Source of the DNA: Erinaceus europaeus
Lineage: Eukaryota > Chordata > Mammalia > Eulipotyphla > Erinaceidae
DNA length: 64,000 bases
NCBI RefSeq assembly: GCF_950295315.1
Contig: NC_080175.1
Coordinates: 68,734,857 to 68,798,856, forward strand
Direction: 5' to 3'
The notes beneath the pieces are model-generated. The model was not told where the DNA came from and ran no database searches. It worked only from the letters and a program-made list of their open reading frames with translations. A program made the translations under genes and the position numbers. Positions 23,531 to 35,170 of the stretch are shown here, in pieces; the stretch's first letter is position 1, and each line of letters opens with the position of its first letter.

Positions 23531-25946
23531 ATAGAATATAAAAAATATTTATAGTGGGTACCCCTTATTTTAAAATGATTCATATTACTGCTTATCTAGG
23601 AAAATGATGTAAATGATCCTAGAAAGAGATAAAAATAAATATTACACAAAGAACTATCAACGAACTGTTATGGTTTGGTCTATTTAGTAAAGATCTTATT
23701 AAGAAGACAGTGTTTTATTTTCAAATTTTGTTTCAAGTGTAAAAAATATATAGATCCTTATATTTTGCTACTTTCATTTAACATTCCATGAAAATCCTTT
23801 CTATTGTTGTATTCTTACATGTTCAAGTGTGGTTTCTGATATTATGTCATTTCTTTATGGGGTGTACTGTGGTGTATTAGATGCCTTATACTATTGAATT
23901 CTTCATGAAACTAACATATTTTCTTAAATAATAACCTGATGTTCATTCTTAGCCATTTTGAGAAATGGTATACAGTTAATTGCTTATTGGAAATATATAA
24001 AAGTGCATAAGAATTTTGACTCTCCAGGAATATTATTCTGCTTGTCTATGTTCTTACCATATCCCATCACCCCCTAATCACTCCGACTAGTTTCATATTT
24101 AATGTATTTGGCACTTTGATCAGTGAAAAATTACATTTAATTGGTATTTTTATTTTCATTTACTCTATATTAATAAGATACAACAACTTTTATGTATTCA
24201 TTTTTTTATGTATTGATGAAGTCATTTGTGATTGATCTCTTCTTTTGAGCTTACATATGATGACTTTGTCCTTTAGATGCCTTTTCACTCTTCCTAAGTG
24301 TCATTATCTTCCAAACATATGTGATGACTTTTGATGTTCCATTTTGTATGTAATCAAATCAAGTGATCCTTCATGTGTTGCTTTTTCATCTTGATGTTAC
24401 ACATATGGGAATGTTTTACTCATTTTTATTTTATAGTAGTCTGTATATATCTCCATATTTTCATAGTATTCAAAACAACTGCCTTTGCTTATAACATGAA
24501 GTCTGAAGGAGCACTCAACATCTCTTTCCAAAGTACTTTTGAAATTACTGACTAATTATGCCAAACAAATGTTTTAAGTATACATTCTTTCCTTTTTCCC
24601 ATGTAGATTTACCTGCTTCTTATACTTTGCAAATCATTTATATTTGAAAACTCTACACCAACCCCATTCCCACACCTTCCATAAACTATTATAATTTCCT
24701 GTGCATATTTGTATGTTTGCTCTCCTGTTCAAATGAATTCTAGTAGCATTTTTTTTCCTGTTTTCTCAAAATGTCACAGTTGGATTTCAATTAGAAGGTT
24801 TCTTAAATTGCTTGATATTTTGAAAGGTGTCTGTAGTTTCTAAAGTTTGCCCAGTAGAGTTTTTCAGGTAAAGTTTTAAGGGAAGGCTACCCTAAGAAAA
24901 TAGCAATATTACAAAGTCCTGAATGAATTATGAGCTAGAACTACATATATACTTAAGGGAAGAGAGTTCTGACCAGAGACCTCTAAGCTAATAAACTAAT
25001 TTCATGGACATTTTAAATTAAAGCTTGACAATGTTCTTAATTATTTATAACCACTATCACATGGCTGGAATACTACATTACTGTTAGATTAAAATAGTCT
25101 AAATTGGTATTTGGGTAATCATAACATAAAACACCTCTGTAATTAAGTACACCTTTCTGTTAAAGTTTGTGTTTGCATCTTTAAAAGATTTCCAAAATTT
25201 AAAATCTTGTAACTAAAAAACTTAATTATTACTACTGTTTCATTGTTGTTGTTGCATCTAGTCCTCACATATGTTTGGTAGGGCTGGATTTTCATTTTTT
25301 CCCACTCTTTTTATTTCAGAAAGAGATACCACACACCATTCCACTGTTCATAAAGCTTTCTCTGGTGCCTCCAAGGTGTGCACTTTACTATGCTTTTACT
25401 GTCTCCTGACTCTAAAATTACATTTAATGAAATTTCTATTCCAAATCAGAATAGAATTTTAATACTTATATTTAAAGTATGGCCTTTTTCATTACATGTG
25501 AGGACTTGTGTTTCTGAACTTTATGACTTGGTAGAATTTCATAAATGTCAAATCAGTCTGATACTATTGTTAAAGATTGTACAGAAAGTCAGTATTAGCA
25601 TTAATGGGAAAATCCACAAATTAAAGTCGTTAATCCAGCCCTGTGATTTTAAACATGAAGACTATAGTGTGTCATTTAAAAGTAGTAGACACTATCATAA
25701 ATCATGGTACATGAGAATGTGGAAATGTGTTTTCAGTCGTATCACATTATTTAAAAGTTACATCTAATTTTTAAATGAGAGAGTACAAGAACTATAAGTA
25801 GTTAAATACAGGGTTAATGCTATTTAACTTCTTATATCTGTACCTCATTTACTTTTGAGAGGCTTAGAAAATGGGTACAGTTGAAGAAAAAGAAAATACA
25901 TTTTCTGATATGTGTCTGATATCAAGCTTAGGAGATTGTTGTAGAG
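23531..25946. other. Mostly unique AT-rich sequence
   Basis: No SINE or L1 hallmark is clear, though parts of 23.7-24.5 kb may be very old L1-like sequence. The 129-residue plus frame at 25378-25767 is the longest here and shows no domain, no exon boundary pattern and ordinary AT-rich composition, so I treat it as chance. Confidence 0.45.
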
Positions 25947-25951
25947 CCAGA

Positions 25952-26486
25952 TGTTGTAGTGCGCGGGCCGCAGAGAAGAGAGAGAGAGGGTCCAGATCGA
26001 AGAGGAAACACAAATCTTTATTCGCGCTGGCACCTCAGAGTTGGGTGTTAGAGAAGCAGGTTGGGCCACGTGGAGGTAGAGAAAATGGCCGCTTCACGCA
26101 GTAACCTTTCCTGCGTCTGAACACCAGAGTGGAGCGCCGGTAAGAGAGAGCGAGGTGTGGAAAACGAAGGGTTTTTATAGGAGTAGCTTTTGTGACAATG
26201 GGAAGGGGGAGGAGTAACCATAGCACTCCAGGATAGGATGATAACTCTCGTGAGAATGGGAGGGGGGAGGAGTAACCAGAGCACTCCAGATATCTCGGGG
26301 ATATAGACAATGTCCTGAGGGCACAACATGGCTGAACAGGCACTCCGAGAATGTCCCAACTCTCCAGGGAACTAGCAGTAGCCTGAGGGGACAACATGGC
26401 AGATGTGACTGCATTGGCACAATTTCCCAGTAGGAGATAGATGAAGAAACAGAAAAAGGAAACCCTCTAGAACCACATCTGAAGTA
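25952..26486 (-). mobile_element. Solo LTR of an endogenous retrovirus
   Basis: A 535-bp unit that is GC- and CpG-richer than its surroundings. On the minus strand it has a TATA-like tataaaa upstream of the inferred R start, an aataaa polyadenylation signal about 70 bp before its 3' end, and ends in acaaca. A 5-bp direct repeat, ccaga, flanks it at 25947-25951 and 26487-26491. The 5' dinucleotide reads TA rather than the expected TG, consistent with one substitution. No primer-binding site or internal retroviral sequence follows, which fits LTR-LTR recombination leaving a solo LTR. Confidence 0.82.
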
Positions 26487-26505
26487 CCAGATACATTATA
26501 ATATA

Positions 26506-26838
26506 TGCCTACCACCACCACCACCACCACCACCACCACCACCACCACCACCACCACCACGACCACCATTACCAGCACCATCATCACCACCACCAGCACC
26601 ATCACCACCACCATCACCCATCACTACCATCACCCATCATCATCACCACCACAATCACCACCAGCACCAGCACCACCACCATTACCATCATCATCACCAC
26701 CACCACCACCAGCACCACCACCATCACTACCACCATCACCAACACCATCACTGCCACCACCACTACCATCACCACCACCACAACCACCACCATCACCATC
26801 ATCATCACTATCACCACCACCATCATCACCATCACCAC
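26506..26838. repeat. (ACC)n-type microsatellite, ~330 bp
   Basis: A long block of ACC/CAC trinucleotides, pure at 26510-26560 and then mixed with ATC and AGC variants. It starts about 15 bp from the solo LTR target duplication. Long Thr/Pro and Val/Met frames here are repeat artefacts. Confidence 0.96.
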
Positions 26839-27104
26839 TGCTCTTTTGAGCTTTCTAAGTGAACAGATCAGAATCTTCCCATCTTCTTTAGTATTGCCAA
26901 AATATATCACTTTATAGTACAATAAGCAACCCAGGGGAATTCGAGTTTATCCTTTTATTCCTTTGCTTTAGAGTTTTACTAATCCTGATACTAGTGAAGT
27001 TGTACATCTTTTCATAGACACTTTGTCCTGTCTCTTACGATTCCACCTCACCCCCTTTTCAGGATGTGTTTCTCATTTTTAAAACATATTTCTTTTTGAT
27101 TTAT

Positions 27105-27320
27105 TTTATTTTAGTATTTATTTATTTTTATTTAACAAGAAAGAGATAAATTGAGAGAAAAAGGGAGATAGAGAGGGAGAGAGAAAGATAGACACCTGCA
27201 GACCTGTTTCACCTCCCTTGAAGTTTTCTCCTTGCTGGTGAGGAGCGAGAATTTGAACCCAGATCCTTAAGTATGGTGATATGTATGCTTGGCTGAGTGC
27301 ACCAATGTTGGCCCCTGTTG
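27105..27320 (-). mobile_element. tRNA-derived SINE, family B-like
   Basis: Minus-strand hallmarks gagagaaagatagacacctg, cagacctgtttcacc and gaatttgaacccagatcc (B box region) are present, with gtgcaccaatgttggcccc at the tRNA-like head. Confidence 0.85.
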
Positions 27321-27474
27321 CTATTTGTTTTGTAGCAATTTTAATTGAAATAATTTACATGAATGCTTCCTTTATCTTTAACATTTTTCTTTGCCATAAA
27401 TTGTGTTTTGGTCTGAGAGCATTGTAACTTCAGCTTTTCCTTATACTCACCTGATTCCTTTTTTTAATTACACA

Positions 27475-27655
27475 GTTCTTTTAAAATATTTTATGTATTA
27501 TATTTTAGTGAGGAATGTAGAGAAAAAGATTCGTTGCATGAGAGGCTAAAGCACTGCTCAGCTCTGAGTCATGGTGGTGCTGGGGACTGAACATGGGACC
27601 TCAGTGCCTCCGGCACGAAAATCTTGAAGAATCATTATGCTGTATCCTCAGCTCT
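27475..27655 (-). mobile_element. Family C SINE, old
   Basis: Shows gcactgctcagctctgagtc, ggactgaacatgggacctca and cattatgctgtatcctcagc, the minus-strand family C order. Confidence 0.8.
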
Positions 27656-27849
27656 TTTTTTCATCTTTATTACATTTTCTCTGTTACTATATTTTAGATA
27701 AGGTTTGTTTACTAGGCAGAATATTATTGTCATTTAAAATGGATAGAGTTCTTGATCTAGTAAGTTTAATGTACATTCACTATTGTGTCATTCACTCATT
27801 TTAACTTCTTTTGAGCCAAAAGTACTTCATATATGCTGTGACATTTTTA

Positions 27850-27965
27850 AAGATTTGTTCCCTTATTAATGAGAGAGGAAAGAGAACCAGGAAAGCACAG
27901 TGGCACCTGCAACACTGGACCTCTTGTTTTTAAGAGCAGCAGCCTGTCCAGTGCTCCATTTCCTA
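27850..27965 (-). mobile_element. SINE fragment
   Basis: A short GA-rich block followed by ggcacctgcaacactggacc resembles a decayed minus-strand SINE body. Confidence 0.45.
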
Positions 27966-28429
27966 AGCTGCTATTATGCTCTTAATTTCATCCCTTTCTG
28001 CCTTATGCTTGATATGTTTTGAGTATTTGTATTCTATTTCTGCTTTTCAAGTATTACACTCAGTTTATCTTGCAGTTTTATTTGCTAACACAGTGCTTAG
28101 GATCAAGGACTGCCTACAAGGTGCCTTCATGTCTAACAAAAGAAGAATCTAACTTTACCTTTGAACATGTATTACCACATCTCACCACTTTATGTTTAAC
28201 TATTTTAATTTGTTCTGGCATTTCAGTTTACTTTGACACTTTTATAATTTTTTTAAATCAACAAAGCAATATTTCAACACAGAAAGAGGTGAAGTTGATA
28301 AGTGATAACATTTATAATTTTTTACTATAAAGAATTATTTATTTATTTATCTATTTATTTATAAATTAGGAAACATTGAAAAAAAAAACCAGGATAAGAG
28401 GGTAGTTCATCACAGCAGAGTCTCAGTAA

Positions 28430-28590
28430 CATGGGCTGGGGAAGTAGCTGACTTAGTGCATTGTTCTACCATTTACATGACCCAGGACTGAACCCAGACT
28501 TGCAGGGCTTTGGAGGAAGTTTCATTGCTTGGTCTCTCTTACCTTTTCACTGCCTCTCTGCCCCTATATATACAAGAAAGAAAGACCAGT
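28430..28590 (+). mobile_element. Old tRNA-derived SINE
   Basis: Contains gggctggggaagtagctgac, acccaggactgaacccag and a CT-rich 3' part. It is diverged; an overlapping upstream A run near 28380 is a separate feature. Confidence 0.65.
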
Positions 28591-28857
28591 GACTTGTGCC
28601 TAAACTACTTACTTTGGATTATTTAAAAAGTAGATAGGATAAACATAGGGAGTTTTAGACATTGAGCAACAAGACTGGTATCTGTCCAAATGTGTTGTTG
28701 ATAAAATGTCCAAAACTTTTTTTTTTTTTAATATACTCAAACCTTCATGTTAAGTATAGTTTATCTTTCCTTTTGGAAGAAGCAAATAATTGTCTTTGAA
28801 GATGATGCTAACTTAAAGCAAGAAAATAAAAATAACAAAATGAATATAGAGTTCTGG

Positions 28858-29005
28858 GCAGGGGTAGATAGCATAATGGTTATGCAAAGAGACTGTCATG
28901 CCTGAGGTTCCAAATACTCAGGTTCAATCCCTTGTATTACCATAAGCCAGAGCTGAGCAGTGCTCTGGTAAAAAAATTAAAATAAATAAATAAATAAATA
29001 AATAA
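28858..29005 (+). mobile_element. Family C SINE
   Basis: Contains gtagatagcataatggttat, caggttcaatccc (B-box-like), ccataagccagagctgagca and a TAAA-repeat tail. Confidence 0.94.
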
Positions 29006-29059
29006 ATTACAGTTATGAGCATATGCTTTCTGTATTTCTCAGAATTTCTTCAGTTTGGT

Positions 29060-29228
29060 TTTCTTTTTCCCTCCTCCCTCTTTCCCCCTTCCTCCCTCCT
29101 CTTTCCCTCCTGTCCTTTCTTTTTTCCTCCGTTCCTTCTTTCCTTCCTTCTTCCTTTCCTCTCGCCCATCTCCCTCTTCTTCCCTCCCTCTGTCCCTTCC
29201 TCCTTCCCCTTCTTTTTCTTTCTTTCCT
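29060..29228. repeat. Polypyrimidine tract
   Basis: About 170 bp that is almost entirely C and T on the plus strand, made of CCT, TTCC and TTTC words. Overlapping long frames on both strands are composition artefacts. Confidence 0.95.
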
Positions 29229-29264
29229 CAAATATAAATTCTAATTGCTCCAAACTTCTTTTTC

Positions 29265-29420
29265 ATTCAGATAGACAAGAGATAGGCAGAAAGGGAGAGT
29301 CACTCAGCATCCCAAGATTCCTCCACTGCCATGGAACCTCCCATGTGTGCTCGGGTTCAAACCTGGGTTGTGTTCATAGCATGGCACACACCCTACTCAG
29401 TGAGCTATCTTTGACTCCAC
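29265..29420 (-). mobile_element. Old SINE, minus strand
   Basis: Shows gacaagagataggcagaaag, cactgccatggaacctccca and a cgggttcaaacctggg B-box-like region, ending in a tRNA-like head with ctactcagtgagctatc. Confidence 0.6.
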
Positions 29421-29799
29421 CCTATATCCTTTCCATCACTTATTCAGCTTTTTTGATGTCTTTTACTTATATTTATTTATTTTGTTGGGGATGATGTTTT
29501 ATAGTCATTTATAGGAATACAAATTATATTATCTCTGTCACGTTAATTGTATTAATGTAATTCTTTGCTATAGGCTTTAAAGTTTGGAATACTGATATTC
29601 TAACTAAGCGAACACGAGTTCTGACTGAAGGAACCTTCTAGATCTGCTTATTCTCTAGTTGCAAATCATTTTGCCACTAGCCTTGAGACATCATATTTTT
29701 ATATGTCAATAAACATTTCTCAAGTGCGAGCTGTATTTACTGAATTTGTTTTATGCCCCATATCCTATTCTAAAGCTTTACATACAATAAATTTACAGA

Positions 29800-29945
29800 T
29801 TATTCCCCAGTATGCCTAAGGGCATTACCAACCTCATTTTGCAAATGAAGGGATTGAAGTTGAGTAACATTAAACAGCAGGCCCCAGGTCACACAGCTGT
29901 TGAGTCACTTGTCTGAGAACTCAATCTAGGCGTATTTATGAGGTA
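29800..29945 (-). repeat. MIR element (ancient mammalian SINE)
   Basis: The order cattttgcaaatgaagggat, then gttgagtaacattaaaca, then ccaggtcacacagctgttg matches the minus-strand MIR core and 3' half. The tRNA-like head beyond is too decayed to place. Confidence 0.85.
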
Positions 29946-30264
29946 TGAACCACGGTTTCTGCCTTCTGGGTATGTGCCCATATTTTGCTAACTAGAAAAG
30001 GAATTCATTTTTACATGTGCCTTGTCCAAAGAATATAAAATGGCCGCATGCCGGCATCCAATAAGAAATCACAATTTGTAGTGATCAGTTGAAACTGCTA
30101 ATTAAAATGAGTGTCGGCTAGTCATCAATACTGACTTGTTTGTTACATATATATGATGGACATATGACTGTCACGCTTTGGTAGCTAACACTGTTAAATA
30201 TTTGCCTCGTGCTATGCAAAATTAAAAGTATTATACATACAGGCATCATGAATTTTTTTTTTAA

Positions 30265-30430
30265 AGAAACATGTATATTCAGATAATGGGTGAGTGAGAG
30301 AAAAGAGAGCAGATAACTTATTGTTCAACTCAGGAAAAAGCAGTGCCAGGGATCAATCCTGGGGCTTCCTGCATGCAGATCCTACTCGACTCCTTGAGCC
30401 AAACAACTGCAGCATCAGCTCTTTCATCAG
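30265..30430 (-). mobile_element. Possible old SINE
   Basis: The words gtgccagggatcaatcctgg and gcagatcctactcgactcc resemble a minus-strand SINE middle. A downstream block (attttacagacgaaac, near 30455) could be another MIR scrap. Confidence 0.4.
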
Positions 30431-30544
30431 CTCTTGCAGAGGTCATCCCGACTCACATTTTACAGACGAAACATATTGGGCAGAATGAATTTTTGTATCT
30501 TATTCCAAGTCCATACAATGAGTTAGTGGAAATGCAGACTTAAC

Positions 30545-31270
30545 CTTCAAGAATCGGAAGCACAAGAATTTACATTCTTAACAACTGAGCCATTTATTTC
30601 ATTGTGTAAAGCAGATGCATAGTGAATTATTTAACTGATGTATAGTGTTTCTGAGGTTTTTACTCCTATTTTTAAATACTTCTGAGTGTCTAAAGATTTA
30701 TGAAAGATGGAACTCTTGATAAACTTCCATAGAGTTGCTGCCCAGATTGAACAGTTACAGCATCTGTCATACCAAAGTAGTTGATTGCTTTGTAAAATGT
30801 CCTACAGTCCAGATTTGTTAAACTGTAAAATTCCTTATTTTCTGAAGATTTATTTGTGGAGAGAGAACTGGATATTCAGTTAAAAAGATTGACTAGCATG
30901 AGAAAGAGATCTGGAGTATCTCACTGGAAGGTGCCGGGTCAGTGGTCACACTCAGCACCTCACTCATGCAATTCCTGTGCTGTACCATTTTAAGTTCCCC
31001 TTTCTTATGTTGTCGTTGATGTTTTTTTCAAGTTGTTCCTGTATTCTATTTTTCCAGTTGCTCTGCTCTTTAGTCAATATGTCCTTTGTGTGCTTATTAC
31101 ATTTGTATTTTACATTATGGTTTTGTTTTAACCATTTACATAACTATAGAACTAAGTGTATAGTTATAGTGGGGGGTGTGTGATTTCTTTTTTTTTTTTA
31201 AAGGTTTACATTTCATTATAAATTTTATAAGCAGCTTGTCTGTTTTTTGATTGTTCAAAGTTCTTTTTAT
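30545..31270. other. No gene recognised
   Basis: AT-rich sequence without a repeat hallmark. The 68-residue frame at 30977-31183 is hydrophobic from T-richness and has no motif. Confidence 0.45.
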
Positions 31271-31274
31271 GATT

Positions 31275-31400
31275 TTTTTTTCCCTCAAGACTACTACTCA
31301 GCTCTAGTTTATGCTGGTGTGGAGGACTGAACCTGGGACTTTGGAGCCTCAGGCATGAGATTATCTTTGCATAACCATTATGCTATCTTCCCCCACCCCA
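31275..31400 (-). mobile_element. Family C SINE
   Basis: Contains ctactcagctctagtttatg, ggactgaacctgggactttg and cataaccattatgctatctt. Confidence 0.9.
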
Positions 31401-31429
31401 AAGTCTGTACATGTAAATTTTACAGTCTG

Positions 31430-31640
31430 CTCTACAATTCTACCAAAAAAAGGTTGTAGAGACTTCTTTTTATTATCATATTGAATCTATAGATGACTTT
31501 GGAAGAACAAGAATCTCTCAATTCATGAATGACACCTAACTCCATTTATTTTAGAATTTCCTTAATTTTGTCAGAAATATGTTGTAGTTTTCATTGTCTT
31601 GCACAGACATCACAGCTTTTAAATCTAGCTCTTAATATTT
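31430..31640 (-). mobile_element. Old L1 ORF2 fragment
   Basis: The words attgaatctatagatgactt, tctctcaattcatgaatgac and ctccatttattttagaattt follow the order of the minus-strand L1 ORF2 segment downstream of the reverse transcriptase catalytic region. Heavily decayed. Confidence 0.6.
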
Positions 31641-32134
31641 CCTTAATGTTTTTATAAGAATCTTTTTAAATCTTAATATGTACTTTTCCACTGTTCTGTG
31701 GAAATATATCATTATGTTAGCCCCTGTATTCAAAAATCTTCAAAATGACTCTAGTCCAATAACTTTCAGAAATATTTTTCATGGTTTTTCTATGCTGGTA
31801 CCTGTGAATAATACATTTCATATGTTAAGTTTTCATTTCATATATATCTGGATGTATATATCCCTGGAGATGCTGAGTTTTTTGTTTTTTTTTTCTTTAC
31901 ACTTTAATACTAAATTGGAGCCGGTCGGCATGCATGGATTTTGGTATGGGCTGCAATCTGAGGAATGATAAGTGATGAGTTTAGTGTTGAAGTAAAGTCA
32001 CAGAAATCACCTTCCTTTATCTGGCTTCTAAAATTTTTCTCTTGGCAGTTATTTCTGTGTCTGCTTGCATGGGTACCTGATGCTAACCCAATGCGTACAG
32101 GTTGCATGGAACTTCGAGTAACAGAATTCTATGT

Positions 32135-32202
32135 TGGGGGCTAGGTGGAGGTGTGCTGGATTAATTGCGCATAGTATGAAGCGCCGGGACCTGCTCATAG
32201 AG
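32135..32202 (+). mobile_element. Short SINE fragment, family B head
   Basis: Only the tRNA-like head is present (gggggctaggtggaggtgtg through gggacctgctcat). Flanks agaattctatgttg at 32121-32134 and agagttctgtgttg at about 32198-32211 differ by two bases and could be a target duplication overlapping the ends. Confidence 0.6.
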
Positions 32203-32211
32203 TTCTGTGTT

Positions 32212-33085
32212 GACCATCATTCCACTCAGGCATTGTTAGCAATTATTTCTACTGTAAACAATAATTGGGAGTTTGGTTACTTTTAAGTAAAAGTCTCCAA
32301 GTTCTGTACTTGGTACAAAGCAAACCACATTTTCGTTGATAGTAGGCATCTTGGCCCCATTATTTTAATTACTATCAACTTTTCCTTAGAGTTATCAGTC
32401 CCTTCTCTCTGTGTGGTGGCTGATACATTCTTTTTGTTCCATTAAACTGTTTTGCCTTCTAAGTGACTTTTCATGTCATAATTTGGTCTTGGTTCATCCT
32501 ATTAATTTTCCTTCTCTAAATTTATATGAATTTTGTGCTACCAGTTATATTTGAGCTTTCTTATCTCCACGTGAGATTTTTCTTATGATTTTCAATATGG
32601 TTCTATTTCTTCTTCATCACTCTGAGAGTAGGGTCATGTCTTTATCATTCTGTTATGCATTGATGAGGTTTTCATTTTGCCTGTGTTAAATGGCAGTATC
32701 ATTCTGGGTCAGTAGGATGCAAATTTGCTTAAATGATAGTTCCCTCCCCTGCTTTTGTAGAATACAAACTCATCTCTCACTTTTCCCATTCTCATTAGTT
32801 CTTTTACTTAATACCTTAAATAGTGCACAATTACATTGAATAGTGATTAAATAGCCTTCAATTAATTAGATGCACTCTCACTTAAAAATCTTTGGCGTAC
32901 TGCAGCATCTCTTTGTGCAGTGGTAACTTGCTATTTATGCAAACTTTGGTCTCTCAACCTGTAAATTCTATTGAAATTAGAAAATTTTATTTAGAATTTT
33001 TTCTTACGTGCCTCAATCACTAGTTATAGTTTATTAATCGTTACTTTAACTTCAAAAGGGAGTAGTTGTAATTTTAAAAATGTAT
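32212..33085. other. AT-rich sequence, nothing certain
   Basis: No clear hallmark. Parts may be very old L1, but I could not place them in an ORF2 order. Confidence 0.4.
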
Positions 33086-33089
33086 TCCC

Positions 33090-33215
33090 ATTTCTCACTT
33101 TCTTCTCCTGCCCCCTCTCTCTCTGTGTATCTCTTTCTTGCTTATGATGGTGCTGGGTATTGAACCTGGGACCTCTGGTTTCTCAGGCATGAAAGTTTTT
33201 TGCATGACTTGGGCC
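33090..33215 (-). mobile_element. Family C-like SINE, partial
   Basis: Shows tcttgcttatgatggtgctg, attgaacctgggacctctgg and tctcaggcatgaaag on the plus strand, the minus-strand order of family C. Confidence 0.7.
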
Positions 33216-33374
33216 TGGTTTCTGCATCAGTATTTGTTAAGTGTTGCCTATACTGTCAGTTCTTAGTCCACATTTTGAATAGTAAGCTTCTAGAGTATTC
33301 AAGCACTTTAGGAACAAACAAAAATTGTATCAGTATAGATTCCTGCATTTAATTTAAAGAGGAAATGTAATTTT

Positions 33375-33905
33375 GGGCTGGCCAGCTAGCTCATCTGGGA
33401 AGGTGCCTGCTTTTCTATGTGTATGACTCAGGCTGGAGCCTGGCTTTCAGTGCACTGGGGCTATCTTTGGAGCTGTGATGTCATTCTTCCTCCTCTCTCT
33501 CTTTTTTATCTTTCTCTTTGCCTCCAGGGTTATCACTGGCACTCAGTGCCTGCACTACAAATCCACTGCTTCTGGAGGCTATTTTTCCCCCTTTTGTTGC
33601 TTTTTATCATTATTATTGTTATTATTATTGTTGATATGGCTGTTGTTGTTGGTTAGGACAGAGAGAAATTGAGAGAGGAAGATAGATACCTGCAGAACTG
33701 CATCACTACTTGTGAAGCCACCCCCTTTGCAGGTGGGGAACCAAGGGTTCTAACCCAGATCCTTGAGCTGGTCCCTGTGCTTCACGCCATGTGCGCTTAA
33801 CCCGCTGCACCACCACCTGGCCCCATTCCATCTCTCTTTATGTCTCACTGTCTCTGTCTAAAAAAAAAGCGACCCAAAGTGCTAAAGCCCCAGAGATGAT
33901 CAATA
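33375..33905 (+). mobile_element. Old SINE split by a family A SINE
   Basis: The 5' half (gggctggccagctagctcat to the CT-rich block near 33520) and the 3' end (tctaaaaaaaaagcgacccaaa with agccccagagatgatc) belong to one old plus-strand SINE. Its middle is interrupted at about 33526-33831 by a minus-strand SINE. Confidence 0.75.
33526..33831 (-). mobile_element. Family A SINE, long 3' variant, nested
   Basis: Minus-strand copy starting with the extra 3' module (gcctccagggttatcactgg, ctgcactacaaatccactgc) and continuing into the normal body (agacagagagaaattgagag, gcaggtggggaacc, cgcttaacccgctgcaccac). Confidence 0.9.
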
Positions 33906-34385
33906 TATAATTTTATGTAATATAAAATATTAAAATGTGTTATATATATTTAAATGACAACATCCACTCATTGTAGGTGAACATAGCTTAGTTGAAGATG
34001 TATATTCATGTACATATGTTTATTTTTTCAAATTAGAACCATTAGGTAGTAAATATTAAAAGGGTAAATAATTTTAGTTATACATGGGGAAAATCAAAGA
34101 TATACTGAAGTCATGAGCACTGAGGTTATATACATATGTATGATATATATATATGTTTGTCAATAAGGGGTACATTAATGAATCGTTGGAAAAATCATGG
34201 TTTTTTTCTGCTTTCCTCTGCCTGACTTTCTTGACATCCCAATATTTAGACTTTCTGATACTAGCCCATCACAGTTGACAAAGTTGCTTAGGTTGTAAGC
34301 TTATAACATGAACATAAGTGTGACTTATGGAGCATAAAAATATTGGGTGCTTCTTAATAGGAGTGTATAAAAATTAGATTAGTAT
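33906..34385. other. AT-rich sequence, nothing recognised
   Basis: Contains short TA runs near 33945 and 34145 only. Confidence 0.5.
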
Positions 34386-34394
34386 AGCTAATTA

Positions 34395-34596
34395 TTATCA
34401 CTACTATTAAAAATTTACCATCTTTATTTATTGGACAGAGACAGCCAGAAGTCGAGAGGGAGAGAGACACCTGCAGCCCTGCTTCACCACGCATGAAGCT
34501 ACCCCCATTGCAGGGGGGCCTGAGGCCTTGAACCTGGGTCTTTGCGCACTGCAACATGTGCACTCAAACAGGTTTGCCACCAACCCCCCCCCCCCC
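34395..34596 (-). mobile_element. Family B SINE with target duplication
   Basis: Minus-strand family B copy (ttattggacagagacagcca, gccctgcttcaccacgcatg, ttgaacctgggtctttgcgc). A 9-bp direct repeat, agctaatta, flanks it at 34386-34394 and 34597-34605. A C run of about 14 sits at its 5' end. Confidence 0.92.
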
Positions 34597-34789
34597 AGCT
34601 AATTAGTATTACTTTGTTTAAGCAGAACACACATTTAATTGGACTAAAATTTAAGGACAAATGCCTTCACAGGTTCCAGTAATAACTACTTCATGCATAC
34701 TTAGAAAATGTTAAAAACAAGCAAATTAAGTAAACCTCTAAACCTGTTGTCCAGTATTGGAAGGCACCTGTCTCCCAGTCAGAAAAAAA

Positions 34790-35170
34790 ATAATTGTTTT
34801 ATTAGGGAAATAATGATTTACAAGACGGTATTGTCACACTGGGTACAGATTCTTATAACACGTGCCTGTACGTCATTCCCACCACCAACTTGGGTCATTC
34901 TGCTCCATTGTGTTGACACTGGGTCCCAGCACCTACCCAAGGCCTTTCCTCTACCCCTGTCCTGTCACATCCTTGACCTTTCACCAAATTTAAGAAATGA
35001 TGGAATCCTCTCCTTTGCCTCATCTTGGGTGGAAATTGAAGGAGTCATACTAAGTGAGATAAGTTTCAAGAAGAAAGATACCTATCAGATGACCTGACTT
35101 ATAGGCAGATCTCTGAAAGCAAGGAAAAACAGGCAAACATAGGCTAAAACTTGGGTGGGACCTACTTTTA
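34790..35170. mobile_element. L1 3' end with inverted ORF2 C-terminal segment
   Basis: About 34790-34985 matches the second-subfamily L1 3' UTR on the minus strand (gaaataatgatttacaagac, cattcccaccaccaacttgg). About 35025-35140 reads on the plus strand as L1 ORF2 C-terminus, with a VILSEISFKKKDTYQMT-like peptide. The opposite orientations suggest 5' inversion. Confidence 0.7.

Noticed and set aside
25378..25767. 129-codon plus-strand frame that might be a gene
   Set aside because: No recognisable domain, ordinary AT-rich composition, no splice or promoter context, and no support beyond length; frames of this size arise by chance in 64 kb.
25925..25951. Retroviral primer-binding site after the minus-strand LTR
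   Set aside because: A tctggc word follows the LTR end, but it is accounted for by the ccaga target duplication, and no leader or gag-like sequence follows.
26505..26922. Long Thr/Pro-rich and Val/Met-rich frames on both strands
   Set aside because: They are direct translations of an ACC-type microsatellite.
28019..28330. 103-codon plus frame
   Set aside because: T-rich sequence gives a hydrophobic peptide with no motif and no homologue I recognise.
29013..29494. 159-codon plus frame and Arg/Glu/Lys-rich minus frames
   Set aside because: Produced by the polypyrimidine tract; strand composition alone gives long open frames.
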